64,000 nt of DNA from Campylobacterales bacterium (lineage in GTDB: Bacteria; Campylobacterota; Campylobacteria; Campylobacterales; Sulfurimonadaceae), in NCBI GenBank assembly GCA_016938175.1, contig JAFGVE010000034.1, positions 85,227-149,226 on the forward strand, given 5' to 3'. The position numbers were made by a program, and so were the translations under genes. Positions 20,306-28,933 of the stretch are shown in pieces. The notes under the pieces are model-generated. The model saw only the letters and a list, made by a program, of their open reading frames with translations, was not told the origin of the DNA and searched no databases. Positions within the stretch are counted from its first letter, which is position 1. Each line of letters starts with the position of its first letter.

Positions 20306-20324
20306 CATAATGATAATTAGTATC
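20306..20324 (-). promoter_or_regulatory. Fur box 1 upstream of exbB
   Basis: CATAATGATAATTAGTATC matches the 19-base Fur consensus GATAATGATAATCATTATC at 16 positions. It lies 11 bases before the exbB ATG and just downstream of a possible -10 (TACAAT, 20333..20328), a position suited to iron-dependent repression. Confidence 0.75.
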
Positions 20325-20356
20325 GGAATTGTATTTAAACAATCTTAATCATCTAT

Positions 20357-20375
20357 TAAATCAATAATCATTATC
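20357..20375 (-). promoter_or_regulatory. Fur box 2 upstream of exbB
   Basis: The last 12 bases (ATAATCATTATC on the plus strand) match the Fur consensus exactly and the 19-base site matches at 14 positions. It sits about 30 bases upstream of Fur box 1 and beyond the putative -10, so a second Fur dimer could bind. It also overlaps the upstream side of the HD-GYP fragment. Confidence 0.6.
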
Positions 20376-20402
20376 ATCTTTAATAAATTATTAATATTTT
20401 TT

Positions 20403-20795
20403 GTGGGTATAAAAAATATTGACCAGAAAATTTTGCATAAAAATGATACTTTAACTCAGGAAGAACTTGCATTAGTACGTAAACATCCAGAGTTAAGTGT
20501 AGAGATTTTAGAGCGAAACTTAGTTTTAGATACTTTAATTATTAATGGTATTAAAGAGCACCATGAAAACCAAAATGGAACAGGTTATCCAAATCAATTT
20601 ATGGGAAGAAGGATAAGCAAATTCGGGGCAATTATTGCAATAGCTGATGTTTTTGATGCATTGACAAACTCCAGACCGCATAGGGAAGCATATAGTTCGT
20701 TTGAGGCTCTAAGAATTATGATGAAAGATGAATCAATGGCAAGAAAATTTAACTTTTCTTATCTAGAAGCTTTTTTACGTTTGTTGAAAAGTTAA
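20403..20795 (+). pseudogene. HD-GYP domain fragment, 5' truncated
   Basis: A 130-codon frame opening with GTG that matches the C-terminal two thirds of an HD-GYP cyclic-di-GMP phosphodiesterase: LALVRKHPELSVEILE, then IKEHHENQNGTGYP (the HHE and GYP motifs) and FGAIIAIADVFDALTNSRPHREA. The N-terminal part with the metal-binding HD motif is missing. Upstream in frame there is only AT-rich intergenic sequence with Fur boxes and a stop at 20346. No ribosome-binding site is visible. The first codons (GIKNIDQKILHKNDTLTQEE) correspond to the stretch just after HDIGK, so the break falls exactly there. It is probably a relic; translation is doubtful. Confidence 0.75.
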
Positions 20796-20810
20796 ATAAT
20801 TAAATATCTT

Positions 20811-20827
20811 CCCGCAAGAGATGCGGG
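20811..20827. terminator. Hairpin between HD-GYP fragment and ppi gene
   Basis: CCCGCA and TGCGGG form a perfect 6-base stem with a 5-base loop between two convergent genes. A T-run is weak on both sides, so termination is only possible, not certain. Confidence 0.4.
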
Positions 20828-20850
20828 AGAGTGTGAAAGTAAGAAGAGGC

Positions 20851-21354
20851 TTAGTCTCTTGTCTCTACTACAGAGATAGAGTTAATGTCATCTTGACCTT
20901 GGATTTGTTTTAAAACATCAAAGCTTGCTTGGTCATCTTCTTCGATAGCACCAAAAACTGTGTGAACACCATCAAGGTGAGGACAGTCTACAAAACAGAT
21001 GAAAAACTGGCTTCCACCAGTACTTGGTCCTGCATGTGCCATTGAGAGTGTTCCTGCACGGTGAACAGAAGTGTTTGAAGATGTTTCACATTTAATTTGC
21101 CAGTCTGGTCCACCAGTTCCAGTTCCGTGTGGACAGCCACCCTGAGCCATGAAACCAGGAATTACACGGTGGAAGTTTAGGTCATTGTAAAAACCAGTGT
21201 TTGCAAGGTATGCAAAGTTTGCGACTGTATTTGGAGCTTCATCCGGAAAAAGTTTTACCCAAATATCACCTTTTGATGTAGATATTTTTGCATACTGCTG
21301 TTTTAGTGACTCTTCGGCAGTTATTTTGTAGTCTTTTAGTTCTTTTCCAAACAT
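20851..21354 (-). CDS. Cyclophilin-type peptidyl-prolyl cis-trans isomerase
   Basis: A 167-residue cyclophilin that catalyses cis-trans isomerisation of prolyl bonds during folding. The core motifs are present: [14 protein letters not shown] (catalytic Arg and hydrophobic pocket), [19 protein letters not shown] and [10 protein letters not shown]. There is no signal peptide, so it is likely cytoplasmic (PpiB type). It is transcribed singly, convergent with the HD-GYP fragment and divergent from the kinase gene. Confidence 0.95.
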   Translation of the reverse strand: MFGKELKDYKITAEESLKQQYAKISTSKGDIWVKLFPDEAPNTVANFAYLANTGFYNDLNFHRVIPGFMAQGGCPHGTGTGGPDWQIKCETSSNTSVHRAGTLSMAHAGPSTGGSQFFICFVDCPHLDGVHTVFGAIEEDDQASFDVLKQIQGQDDINSISVVETRD

Positions 21355-21441
21355 GATTTACCCTTGTAATAATTTGCGAAAGTATACTTTAAAATGCTTA
21401 ACAAAAGCATATAAAAGTAAATAGAAGTTATAATTTCGACG

Positions 21442-22686
21442 ATGAAAAAACTTTTTGAAAAAACCTATGAGACACTGCTGTTAAAACTACAAACATTAAC
21501 CATTAAACAGGCGAATGTCTTTACTACACTCTTCATACTTCTTTTTACGATTATCTTTGCTGACTTGTTAATTACTGAAAATTACCATGATTATGAACGA
21601 GCATTGTACACAGACAAACTTTTAGAAAGATCCTATTTGGATTTGTTGGAACACCATGAGGAGCGGGAGAAAAAACTCAAAGCACTTCTTATAAAAAATA
21701 CTGTAGCTATTGCCACTTTGGCGTTTATACTTTTTGCAATTATGATAGGTTTTTATAAAATATTTAACACACTTTTACAACGTGATATGCAAGCTTTTTT
21801 GGACTTTTTTAAATCAACTGCACATAATGAACAGGTACTAAATCCAAACACCATCTTCTTTGCTGAGTTTAAGAAGATGGTTGGGTATGCCAATGAGATG
21901 GTTGAGACTATTAATGAGCAGAAAAAAGACCTCAAAGAACTTAACTTAAAACTTGAAGATAAGGTGCAGGCAAAGACTTCTGACCTTGTAGAGACAAACA
22001 AAAAACTTTTGGAAGAAAAACGTTTCTCAGAAGAGATACTCCAGTCGCAAAAAGAGTTTTTAAGACATACTATTCATGAGACAAATACACCTCTGAGCGT
22101 AATGCTTACAAGTATAGAGATGCTGACTATGCAGAATGAAAAAAGCCGTCACCTCTCTAAAATAGAAGCTGCGGCTAAAAACCTTTTTAATATTTATGAT
22201 GATTTAAGTTATTTGGTCAAAAAAGACCAAGTAGACTACCCAAGAGCAGCAGTGGAAATAAATAGCTATGTACACTCAAGAATAGACTTTTTCTCAGAAG
22301 TTGCACAACTCTCGAAACTCTCTTTTACTTATAGTGCAAACGTAGAAGAAGATTATGTTTACTTTAACGAGACGAAGCTTCAGCGCATCATTGACAATAC
22401 GATTACGAATGCTATTAAGTATACTTTGGCTGATGAGTTAATAAACGTAAAAGTAGAATCACAATCGGGTTATGTTGATGTGAGTGTGGGCAGTAAGTCA
22501 AAAGAGATAAAAGATAAAGAGAAGGTTTTTGAAGCTTTTTATAGAGAGCATAGCAGTGATGATGGTTTTGGAATAGGGCTGCGTTTGGTAAAGAGCATTT
22601 GTGAAGAGGAAGATGTGGCTATATTCCTTGACTCTACAGATAGAATAACAACGTTTAGATATAGATTTAAAGTGATGGGCAGATAA
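21442..22686 (+). CDS. Sensor histidine kinase
   Basis: A 414-residue membrane kinase. Two membrane segments (about 27-45 and 86-106) enclose a 40-residue periplasmic loop too small for a known ligand domain. A cytoplasmic coiled coil (155-205) leads to the HisKA dimerisation helix with phospho-acceptor His212 in HETNTPLS, an atypical version of HELRTPL. The ATPase domain has the N-box (RIIDNTITNAIKY) and G2-box (GFGIGLRLV), but the G1 DxGxG motif is not clear. It overlaps the response regulator gene by one base, so the two form a cognate pair. The signal is unknown. Confidence 0.92.
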   Translation: MKKLFEKTYETLLLKLQTLTIKQANVFTTLFILLFTIIFADLLITENYHDYERALYTDKLLERSYLDLLEHHEEREKKLKALLIKNTVAIATLAFILFAIMIGFYKIFNTLLQRDMQAFLDFFKSTAHNEQVLNPNTIFFAEFKKMVGYANEMVETINEQKKDLKELNLKLEDKVQAKTSDLVETNKKLLEEKRFSEEILQSQKEFLRHTIHETNTPLSVMLTSIEMLTMQNEKSRHLSKIEAAAKNLFNIYDDLSYLVKKDQVDYPRAAVEINSYVHSRIDFFSEVAQLSKLSFTYSANVEEDYVYFNETKLQRIIDNTITNAIKYTLADELINVKVESQSGYVDVSVGSKSKEIKDKEKVFEAFYREHSSDDGFGIGLRLVKSICEEEDVAIFLDSTDRITTFRYRFKVMGR

Positions 22687-23342
22687 TGAAAATACTTTTA
22701 CTTGAAGATGAGGTTATGTTAAATGAGTCCATTTGTGAGTATCTTGAGACTCAGGGACATAAGGTTGAGAGCTTTGTAGATGGAGAAGAGGCATATGAAG
22801 CCATACTTACAAAGGCTTACGACTTACTCATTCTTGACATAAATGTGCCAAATATGGATGGACTCTCTATATTGGAAAAGGTACACGCTGCTAAGGTTCA
22901 TGTTCCAACTATTTATATAAGTGCATTGGTCGAGATAGAAGATATATCCCGTGCATACGACTTGGGTTGTTATGACTACTTGAAAAAACCTTTTCACCTA
23001 AAAGAGTTGGCTTTACGTTTAGACAGAATCAAAATTGCAAATGAAACGCCAAGAGTGCACCTACGTCTTTCAAAAAACTACTCTTACGACCAAGAACACT
23101 CGGTACTGCTTTTTAAACAAGAAGCACAGACACTTACCAAACGTCAGGCACAAATAATTGACCTGCTTGCACGAAACAGAGGAATGATAGTTGACTTTGA
23201 ACAGTTTGGCGCTTACGTTTGGGATGAACAAGCAGTTGATAATGCAACAATTCGAGCAGAAGTAAACCGCCTAAAAAAATCTCTTCAAGAAGATATAATC
23301 GTCAATGTTCGTGGAATGGGTTATATGATAGAAAAACCTTAA
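22686..23342 (+). CDS. OmpR-family response regulator
   Basis: A 218-residue transcription factor with an N-terminal receiver domain (acidic pocket ED at 7-8, phospho-acceptor Asp51 in LILDINVPNMDG, Lys in YLKKPF) and a C-terminal winged-helix DNA-binding domain (TKRQAQIIDLLARN through NVRGMGYMIEKP). TAATG coupling with the kinase gene makes the partnership near certain. Target genes cannot be read from the sequence. Confidence 0.95.
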   Translation: MKILLLEDEVMLNESICEYLETQGHKVESFVDGEEAYEAILTKAYDLLILDINVPNMDGLSILEKVHAAKVHVPTIYISALVEIEDISRAYDLGCYDYLKKPFHLKELALRLDRIKIANETPRVHLRLSKNYSYDQEHSVLLFKQEAQTLTKRQAQIIDLLARNRGMIVDFEQFGAYVWDEQAVDNATIRAEVNRLKKSLQEDIIVNVRGMGYMIEKP

Positions 23343-23359
23343 GTAGCTACTGAAGGTTT
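23334..23359 (-). terminator. Possible terminator for the EAL gene
   Basis: AAACCTT and AAGGTTT form a 7-base stem with a 12-base loop between convergent genes. Read on the minus strand it is followed by TTTTTC. It overlaps the last codons of the response regulator gene. Confidence 0.35.
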
Positions 23360-25571
23360 AAGAGTCTATGCTCTCCATAGGTATTGGAGGACTGAAGTAG
23401 TAGCCTTGAAAATAGTCTATATTTAACTCTTTAAGATAAGAAAAAATCTCCTCATTTTCTACAAATTCAGCTATTGTTTTAAAGCCTAGTTCGTGAGAAA
23501 AACTAATAATACTTTTCACAAGTATTTGGGACTTTTTATCTGTGAGTATGTTTTTGATTAATGAACCGTCTATTTTTAAATAATCTATATATTGTGCAAT
23601 GCTTAGGATTCTCTCAAAGTTTGAGTGTCCAGCACCAAAATCATCTATGGAAATTTTTACTCCATGTGATTTTACAGTAGTTAAAAACTCTTTGAGAAGT
23701 TTGACCTGTTCTATCTCTTCTGATTCTAAAATTTCAACTGTTAATCTACTCCCAATATCGTACTCTTTTATAAGTTCGACAAGATACTTTGTAAAGCTTT
23801 CATCTGTAATATCAAAGGTAGAGATATTAATACTGCATTCGTACTGGTGTGTAGCCATTATTTGAAAAACATTTTTAATCATTAGTCGAGAGAGTTCAAA
23901 GTAGTGTCTGCTGGCTTTTGATATCTCTAAAAATTCGTAAGGTATGTAAACCTTGTCATCCTCGGTTATCCTTATAAGCGCTTCATATTTTTTGACTCTG
24001 TTTGAGCCATCAACTATAACCTGTGCATAAGGAGTAACCAAATTCTCTTTGAGTGCTCGACTAATGATACTTATCCATTGTAAAACTTTTTCTGTATTTT
24101 GTTTTTGTATATGCTCATGGGAACTGTAAATTTCTATTGGCATTTGTCTTCGAAGTGCAGTTTCTAAAGCTAAGGTAGCCTCTTGTAACTCATTTTTTCC
24201 ATCTTTTATATCAAGTGGATTACTGACTCCCATGGTCACACTAAAATGGGTACTGCACCCATTTCCACATGTAAATGCTTTTTGTTCGATTTGATTATGT
24301 AAATTCCTAAGCGCAGTTTTCAGCTCAGAAAGATTATTTGTAAATTTATATGTAAGTGCGAATTGAGAGTGCTCAATCCTGTAGAGTTTTGAAAAACCAA
24401 GTTGTTCTGTCATAAGTTTGATTTCCCTTGCAAATTCGTTTATGACCCTATCTGTAAGGTCTACGCCATAGACAGAGATAAGTTGTTTAATATTGTCTAA
24501 GGAAATAATGGTTGATACTTGATTGTTTTCATTGAGTAAGTCTTCTAGTAAATGTGCCTTATTTGGTAGATTTGTATCTTTGTCATATAAAAAACTACGA
24601 AGATATTTTTGATTTAACTTATTAACATTTGTGCCAAAAAAATAGCTTCCAATTAAACTAAGAATAAACAACACAAGAATCATTCCAGATACAAGTTTGT
24701 CCCAGTTGTTGAAAATATGGTGTCCATACTTTGTATGTAGAACCAAAGCTATTCCTTGTTCTTGGTTAAAACCATCAAGTTTTACAACTAAAGTATGGTC
24801 ATCTATAAAAGTATATTTTTTATCTATGTGTTCATATTTGTAAAGCTCTTTAAGGTTTTTGTATTTTTTTATATCAATTTGACCAAGAACTTGAAACTCA
24901 TGCTTACTATAGACTAGTAACTGTCCTTCTGCATCAATTAGCCAAACGTCATAGAGGGTAGTTTCAACAAGAGAGTGAATAAATTTTTGAAGGGATACGT
25001 TGACAATGATATAGCCTAAGGGCTTTTTATCATTATAAATTTTATATGCTAGTCGAAGAACAGGCTGTGCTTCTGTTTTGCCAAATTCTACGTTATTGTC
25101 CATAAAAGATATGCCAAGTTCATTTTCTTGAAGATGCTCGAAATATTTAAAATAGTCTCTATGTTTTTTGTTTATTTTTTCTTCTTGCTTCCAAACTTTA
25201 ATATCTGATGCTTTACGGGATATCTTGATGATTTCATTAAAATCTGTGTCCATTATTCTGATTTGATTTAAACAATCAAGAGTTAAAATAGATTGAGAAA
25301 GTAAGAGTTCAGTTTCCTCTTTCGAGAACTCTTTTAAAAGGTATTTTTTAACTGGATACTGGAGAGTTTTTGTAAAGTTTTTGTAGTTATTAAAGAAATC
25401 ATTTTCATATTCAATTCTTTCATTAGCTTTGCTATAGAGGTTGTCTTGACTAACGGTGTTGACATCGAACTCTGCTTTATTTATAGCTATAAGATAAAAA
25501 ACTATGACCGCACACAGAGTCATTAGGGTGGAGAAAAGCATAAAGATTCGTACATAATTTTGTTTTTTCAT
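23358..25571 (-). CDS. Cache-GGDEF-EAL protein, probable c-di-GMP phosphodiesterase
   Basis: A 737-residue inner-membrane signalling protein: membrane segment (about 10-28), large periplasmic Cache-like sensor, second membrane segment (about 290-312), degenerate GGDEF domain and intact EAL domain. The GGDEF signature is replaced by HSQFA, so synthase activity is unlikely. The EAL motifs are all present: EALIR, ILESEEIE, DDFGAGHSN, YLKIDGSLIK, AEFVEN and QGYYFSPP. It should hydrolyse c-di-GMP in response to a periplasmic ligand. It is convergent with the two-component genes and divergent from a GGDEF gene. Confidence 0.92.
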   Translation of the reverse strand: MKKQNYVRIFMLFSTLMTLCAVIVFYLIAINKAEFDVNTVSQDNLYSKANERIEYENDFFNNYKNFTKTLQYPVKKYLLKEFSKEETELLLSQSILTLDCLNQIRIMDTDFNEIIKISRKASDIKVWKQEEKINKKHRDYFKYFEHLQENELGISFMDNNVEFGKTEAQPVLRLAYKIYNDKKPLGYIIVNVSLQKFIHSLVETTLYDVWLIDAEGQLLVYSKHEFQVLGQIDIKKYKNLKELYKYEHIDKKYTFIDDHTLVVKLDGFNQEQGIALVLHTKYGHHIFNNWDKLVSGMILVLFILSLIGSYFFGTNVNKLNQKYLRSFLYDKDTNLPNKAHLLEDLLNENNQVSTIISLDNIKQLISVYGVDLTDRVINEFAREIKLMTEQLGFSKLYRIEHSQFALTYKFTNNLSELKTALRNLHNQIEQKAFTCGNGCSTHFSVTMGVSNPLDIKDGKNELQEATLALETALRRQMPIEIYSSHEHIQKQNTEKVLQWISIISRALKENLVTPYAQVIVDGSNRVKKYEALIRITEDDKVYIPYEFLEISKASRHYFELSRLMIKNVFQIMATHQYECSINISTFDITDESFTKYLVELIKEYDIGSRLTVEILESEEIEQVKLLKEFLTTVKSHGVKISIDDFGAGHSNFERILSIAQYIDYLKIDGSLIKNILTDKKSQILVKSIISFSHELGFKTIAEFVENEEIFSYLKELNIDYFQGYYFSPPIPMESIDS

Positions 25572-25746
25572 GACAGATTCCTATCTCTATTAACAAGTAA
25601 TGTTATATCAACTTTTTTTATATTTGTCAATAAAATTATAAAATGTTAAAAATTATTATGTATTTAAGAGTCTTATCAGTTGAGAAGCCTTAAGTCTTTT
25701 TTGATTACACTGCTATAGTTAAAAAAAAACTCTAAGGAACATAGTT

Positions 25747-26871
25747 GTGATAACTGCTTTGACACTCGAAGAGAAAGTTTATCTTGAAAGAGTGCGACTT
25801 TTTTTTCAAGGTGCGATCAGAAACCTCATTAGCTCTATTGTTGGCGGTATCTTTTTAGGTCTTATCTTACACTCTGCAAATGTTCCTGATGTATATATCG
25901 CTATATGGTTTTGTATCCTCGTTTTTGCTGCACTTTTGACTGCTTATGTTGAGAAACGTGTATCAGCAATAGAACTAAATATGGAAAATGTTACAAAGTT
26001 AGTTTATATACGAGCATTTTCTGGTGTTCTTATAGGGTTTGTTTATGGCGTGACCCCTTTTATATTTCAGTCCTATTTTGGCATTTTGCAAGAGATGTTT
26101 TTATTTATCATTCTCTCTGCAACGGTCTCTATTGTTATAGTCGGCTACTCAATAATGCCTTACTACTATGTACTTGTTAATTTAGTGACTATGACACCCT
26201 TAACCTTTTATTTTCTTAAATATTTCGATACTGTTCACATAGTCTTGGCACTCACCGCGTTTATATGGCAGTATCTTTTACTGTCAAAAGCGTGGCGTGT
26301 TTCTCAGTCAAGCATTAATGCTCTTAGACTTAATGAAAAACTTCAGTATGAGATACATGAACATGAAGTGACAAAAATTAAACTGCAAGAGTTAGCAATG
26401 CACGATATGCTTACAGGTGTTGCAAACAGACTCTTGCTTATGGAAAATCTTGAGTCGATGATTTCACTTGCAACTAGAAACAAACAAAATGTAGTTGTCA
26501 TGTTTTTAGACTTAGATGGCTTTAAAGAGGTAAATGACAACTATGGGCATGAAGCGGGAGACTATCTTCTACAGGTAGTGGCTAAAAGGTTACAAACACT
26601 TATACGCAGAACAGATACATTGGCAAGAATGGGTGGTGATGAGTTTATACTTGGTTTTATGCAACCGGCTCAGACTGATGTTTTGGCACAACGTGTTATT
26701 AGCGCTATCAATGAGCCTATAGAGCTTGTAGACAAGAAGAGTGTAAGTGTTGGTGTATCTATTGGTATAGCGCATTTTCCAAAAGATGCAAAAAATGCTG
26801 AAGAGCTTATTCGCATCGCAGACGATAGGATGTATCTCTCTAAAGCAGAGGGGAAAAACACCTTCCATTAA
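25747..26871 (+). CDS. Membrane diguanylate cyclase (GGDEF)
   Basis: A 374-residue protein starting at GTG behind an AAGGA site. About six membrane segments fill the first 190 residues, an integral sensor region I cannot place in a named MASE family. The C-terminal GGDEF domain begins near HDMLTGVANRLLL and has an intact RMGGDEF active site. RRTD five residues before it is the inhibitory I-site, so product feedback is expected. It stands opposite the EAL gene across a 175-base intergenic region that probably holds both promoters. Confidence 0.92.
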   Translation: MITALTLEEKVYLERVRLFFQGAIRNLISSIVGGIFLGLILHSANVPDVYIAIWFCILVFAALLTAYVEKRVSAIELNMENVTKLVYIRAFSGVLIGFVYGVTPFIFQSYFGILQEMFLFIILSATVSIVIVGYSIMPYYYVLVNLVTMTPLTFYFLKYFDTVHIVLALTAFIWQYLLLSKAWRVSQSSINALRLNEKLQYEIHEHEVTKIKLQELAMHDMLTGVANRLLLMENLESMISLATRNKQNVVVMFLDLDGFKEVNDNYGHEAGDYLLQVVAKRLQTLIRRTDTLARMGGDEFILGFMQPAQTDVLAQRVISAINEPIELVDKKSVSVGVSIGIAHFPKDAKNAEELIRIADDRMYLSKAEGKNTFH

Positions 26872-26958
26872 GGGCTTTTGTTAATAAAGTCACGAAATAA
26901 TCACCTTTTTATGCTACTATGCACCGCATAATTTTTAGATATAAGTGACAACAGGCAG

Positions 26959-28815
26959 ATGCCAATACAAAAACAGAAACTATTTTTTCTTCTTTTTTTT
27001 ATTTTTATTACAAACTCTCTTGTAGCGCATTCACTAACTTTTGGGATTTTTACTTATAGAAATGCACAAAAGGTAATGAGTGAGTATGAGCCCATTGCGA
27101 CATACCTCTCAAAAGAGTTAAACGTAACAGTAGTTATAAAACCTTTAACGCAAGAAGAGCTCGAAGATGAGCTAAATAAAGGAACACTTGACATTGTTGC
27201 AACAAACCCTACACACTATCTCTCTCTGCAAAAACAGCATAAAACGACTGGTGCAATTGCTACGTTGGTAAAACAGCATAACCATATCTATACTGCTAAT
27301 TTGGGTGGTGTGATACTTACACATTCAAATAGGGCAGACATAGCATCCTTAAAAGATTTAAAGGGGAAAAATATAGCGATTCCCGGTAAGAAGTTTTTGG
27401 GTGGTTTTTTAACGCAAAATTATGAGCTTTTAGAAAATGGTGTGGATGTAAGCAAAGATGTAACTTTGCTCGAGCTTGGAAGTCACGATAGAGTTGTCCA
27501 AGCTGTTGTCGATGGTACAGTAGATGCAGGGTTCATCCGTAGCGGAATTTATGAAGAGCTTGTAGAAGAGGGTTTATTAAATCCTAGAGACGTTTCAGTA
27601 GTGCATGAGTATATGATGGACTACTTTCCTTTAAAAGTATCTACAACACTTTATCCCGAGTGGGCTATCGTAGCGGCAAAAAAACTTGATGTAGATATTA
27701 TTTCTAAAATTGCCGTGGCACTTTATGGATATGTTGGTGAGCAAAAAGGAAATAATGTAATAGTTGGTTTTACGATTCCTGGGGATTACGCGGAGATTGA
27801 CAGGCTAGCTCGTGCATTAAGAATTCCTCCTTATGAAATGGCACCTGATTTTACTTCAAAAGATATTTTTCAAAAGTATGGGAACAATATTAGTGCCATT
27901 GTTATAGTGATTGTACTTTTTATTGGAGCCTTATGGAGTCTATATCAAAAAGCACGCCGTGAGAAAATGTATGCTCAGTCTATTTTAAATGCAGCACCAA
28001 ATCCAATAATTATTCGTAATGAACAGACAATAGTAAGTGCAAACACCGCCTTTTTAGAACTTGTTCAGTATGACTCATTAGAGGCTTTTAAAAAAGAGCA
28101 CAACTCTATAAGCGATTTTTTTGAAGATGGTGAGACGGATGAGTATCTGCGTGCTCGTATGTATGACCAGAGTTGGATAGAGTATATCCTCTCAAATCCG
28201 CAAACTGAGTTAAAAGCAAAAGTGAATGTTGGAGAAAAAGTAAAACTCTATAGAGTTAAAGCATCTCTATTAGAGTCAAAAGGTGACACATATAGAGTTA
28301 TTGTAACGTTTGATGACATCTCTTTGCTTGTAGCACAGCTCACAACAGATTCACTTACAAAAGTTCCAAATAAGATGCATTTTGATTTGATGTTTAAGTA
28401 TGCACTCAATATTCATAAACGTGAAGCAAAACCTTTAAGCCTTATATTTTTTGATGTAGACTATTTTAAAAGAGTTAACGACATGTATGGACATTTGGTA
28501 GGAGACAAAATTCTTTACGATATGGCACAACTTGTAAAAGCTTCTCTGCGTAAAACTGACACAGTTGCACGTTGGGGAGGAGAAGAGTTTGTTGTCCTTC
28601 TTCCAAATACATCTTTAGCGGATGCTAAAAACCTTGCTGAAAATCTTCGAGTTAAAATAGAGAGTAAACTCTTTGAAGATGTAGGACATCTTACGAGTTC
28701 ATTCGGTGTTTCCGAGTATTTAGAGGGTGAGAAAAGTACAGAATTTCTCGAGAGAGTAGATAAACTTCTCTATGAGGCAAAGGCAAACGGTCGAAATTTA
28801 GTCATTGCAAGATAG
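26959..28815 (+). CDS. PhnD-like binding domain-PAS-GGDEF sensor cyclase
   Basis: A 618-residue fusion. A signal segment is followed by a periplasmic phosphate/phosphonate-type binding domain (about 25-285, with LTFGIFTYRNAQKV, TNPTHYLSLQ and DGTVDAGFIRSG), a membrane segment (ISAIVIVIVLFIGALWSLY, about 310-330), a PAS domain (NAAPNPIIIRNEQTIVSANTAF) and a C-terminal GGDEF domain with RWGGEEF and the RKTD I-site. It should make c-di-GMP in response to a small periplasmic ligand. No transporter genes for that ligand are nearby; the acetate porin operon follows after about 120 bases. Confidence 0.92.
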   Translation: MPIQKQKLFFLLFFIFITNSLVAHSLTFGIFTYRNAQKVMSEYEPIATYLSKELNVTVVIKPLTQEELEDELNKGTLDIVATNPTHYLSLQKQHKTTGAIATLVKQHNHIYTANLGGVILTHSNRADIASLKDLKGKNIAIPGKKFLGGFLTQNYELLENGVDVSKDVTLLELGSHDRVVQAVVDGTVDAGFIRSGIYEELVEEGLLNPRDVSVVHEYMMDYFPLKVSTTLYPEWAIVAAKKLDVDIISKIAVALYGYVGEQKGNNVIVGFTIPGDYAEIDRLARALRIPPYEMAPDFTSKDIFQKYGNNISAIVIVIVLFIGALWSLYQKARREKMYAQSILNAAPNPIIIRNEQTIVSANTAFLELVQYDSLEAFKKEHNSISDFFEDGETDEYLRARMYDQSWIEYILSNPQTELKAKVNVGEKVKLYRVKASLLESKGDTYRVIVTFDDISLLVAQLTTDSLTKVPNKMHFDLMFKYALNIHKREAKPLSLIFFDVDYFKRVNDMYGHLVGDKILYDMAQLVKASLRKTDTVARWGGEEFVVLLPNTSLADAKNLAENLRVKIESKLFEDVGHLTSSFGVSEYLEGEKSTEFLERVDKLLYEAKANGRNLVIAR

Positions 28816-28933
28816 TGTTACTAAAATCTACATTTTAAAAAATATTTTTCCATTTTTACACAAATAGCACTTTTGCTATGTTCATGCTATGTTTCTCTTT
28901 TATGATTCTTTCAACATTAAAAGGGAGATGTAT

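Noticed and set aside
28855..28885. Possible sigma-54 promoter before the porin (TAGCAC and TTGC)
   Set aside because: The two elements are only two bases apart instead of five, so the -24/-12 geometry is wrong.
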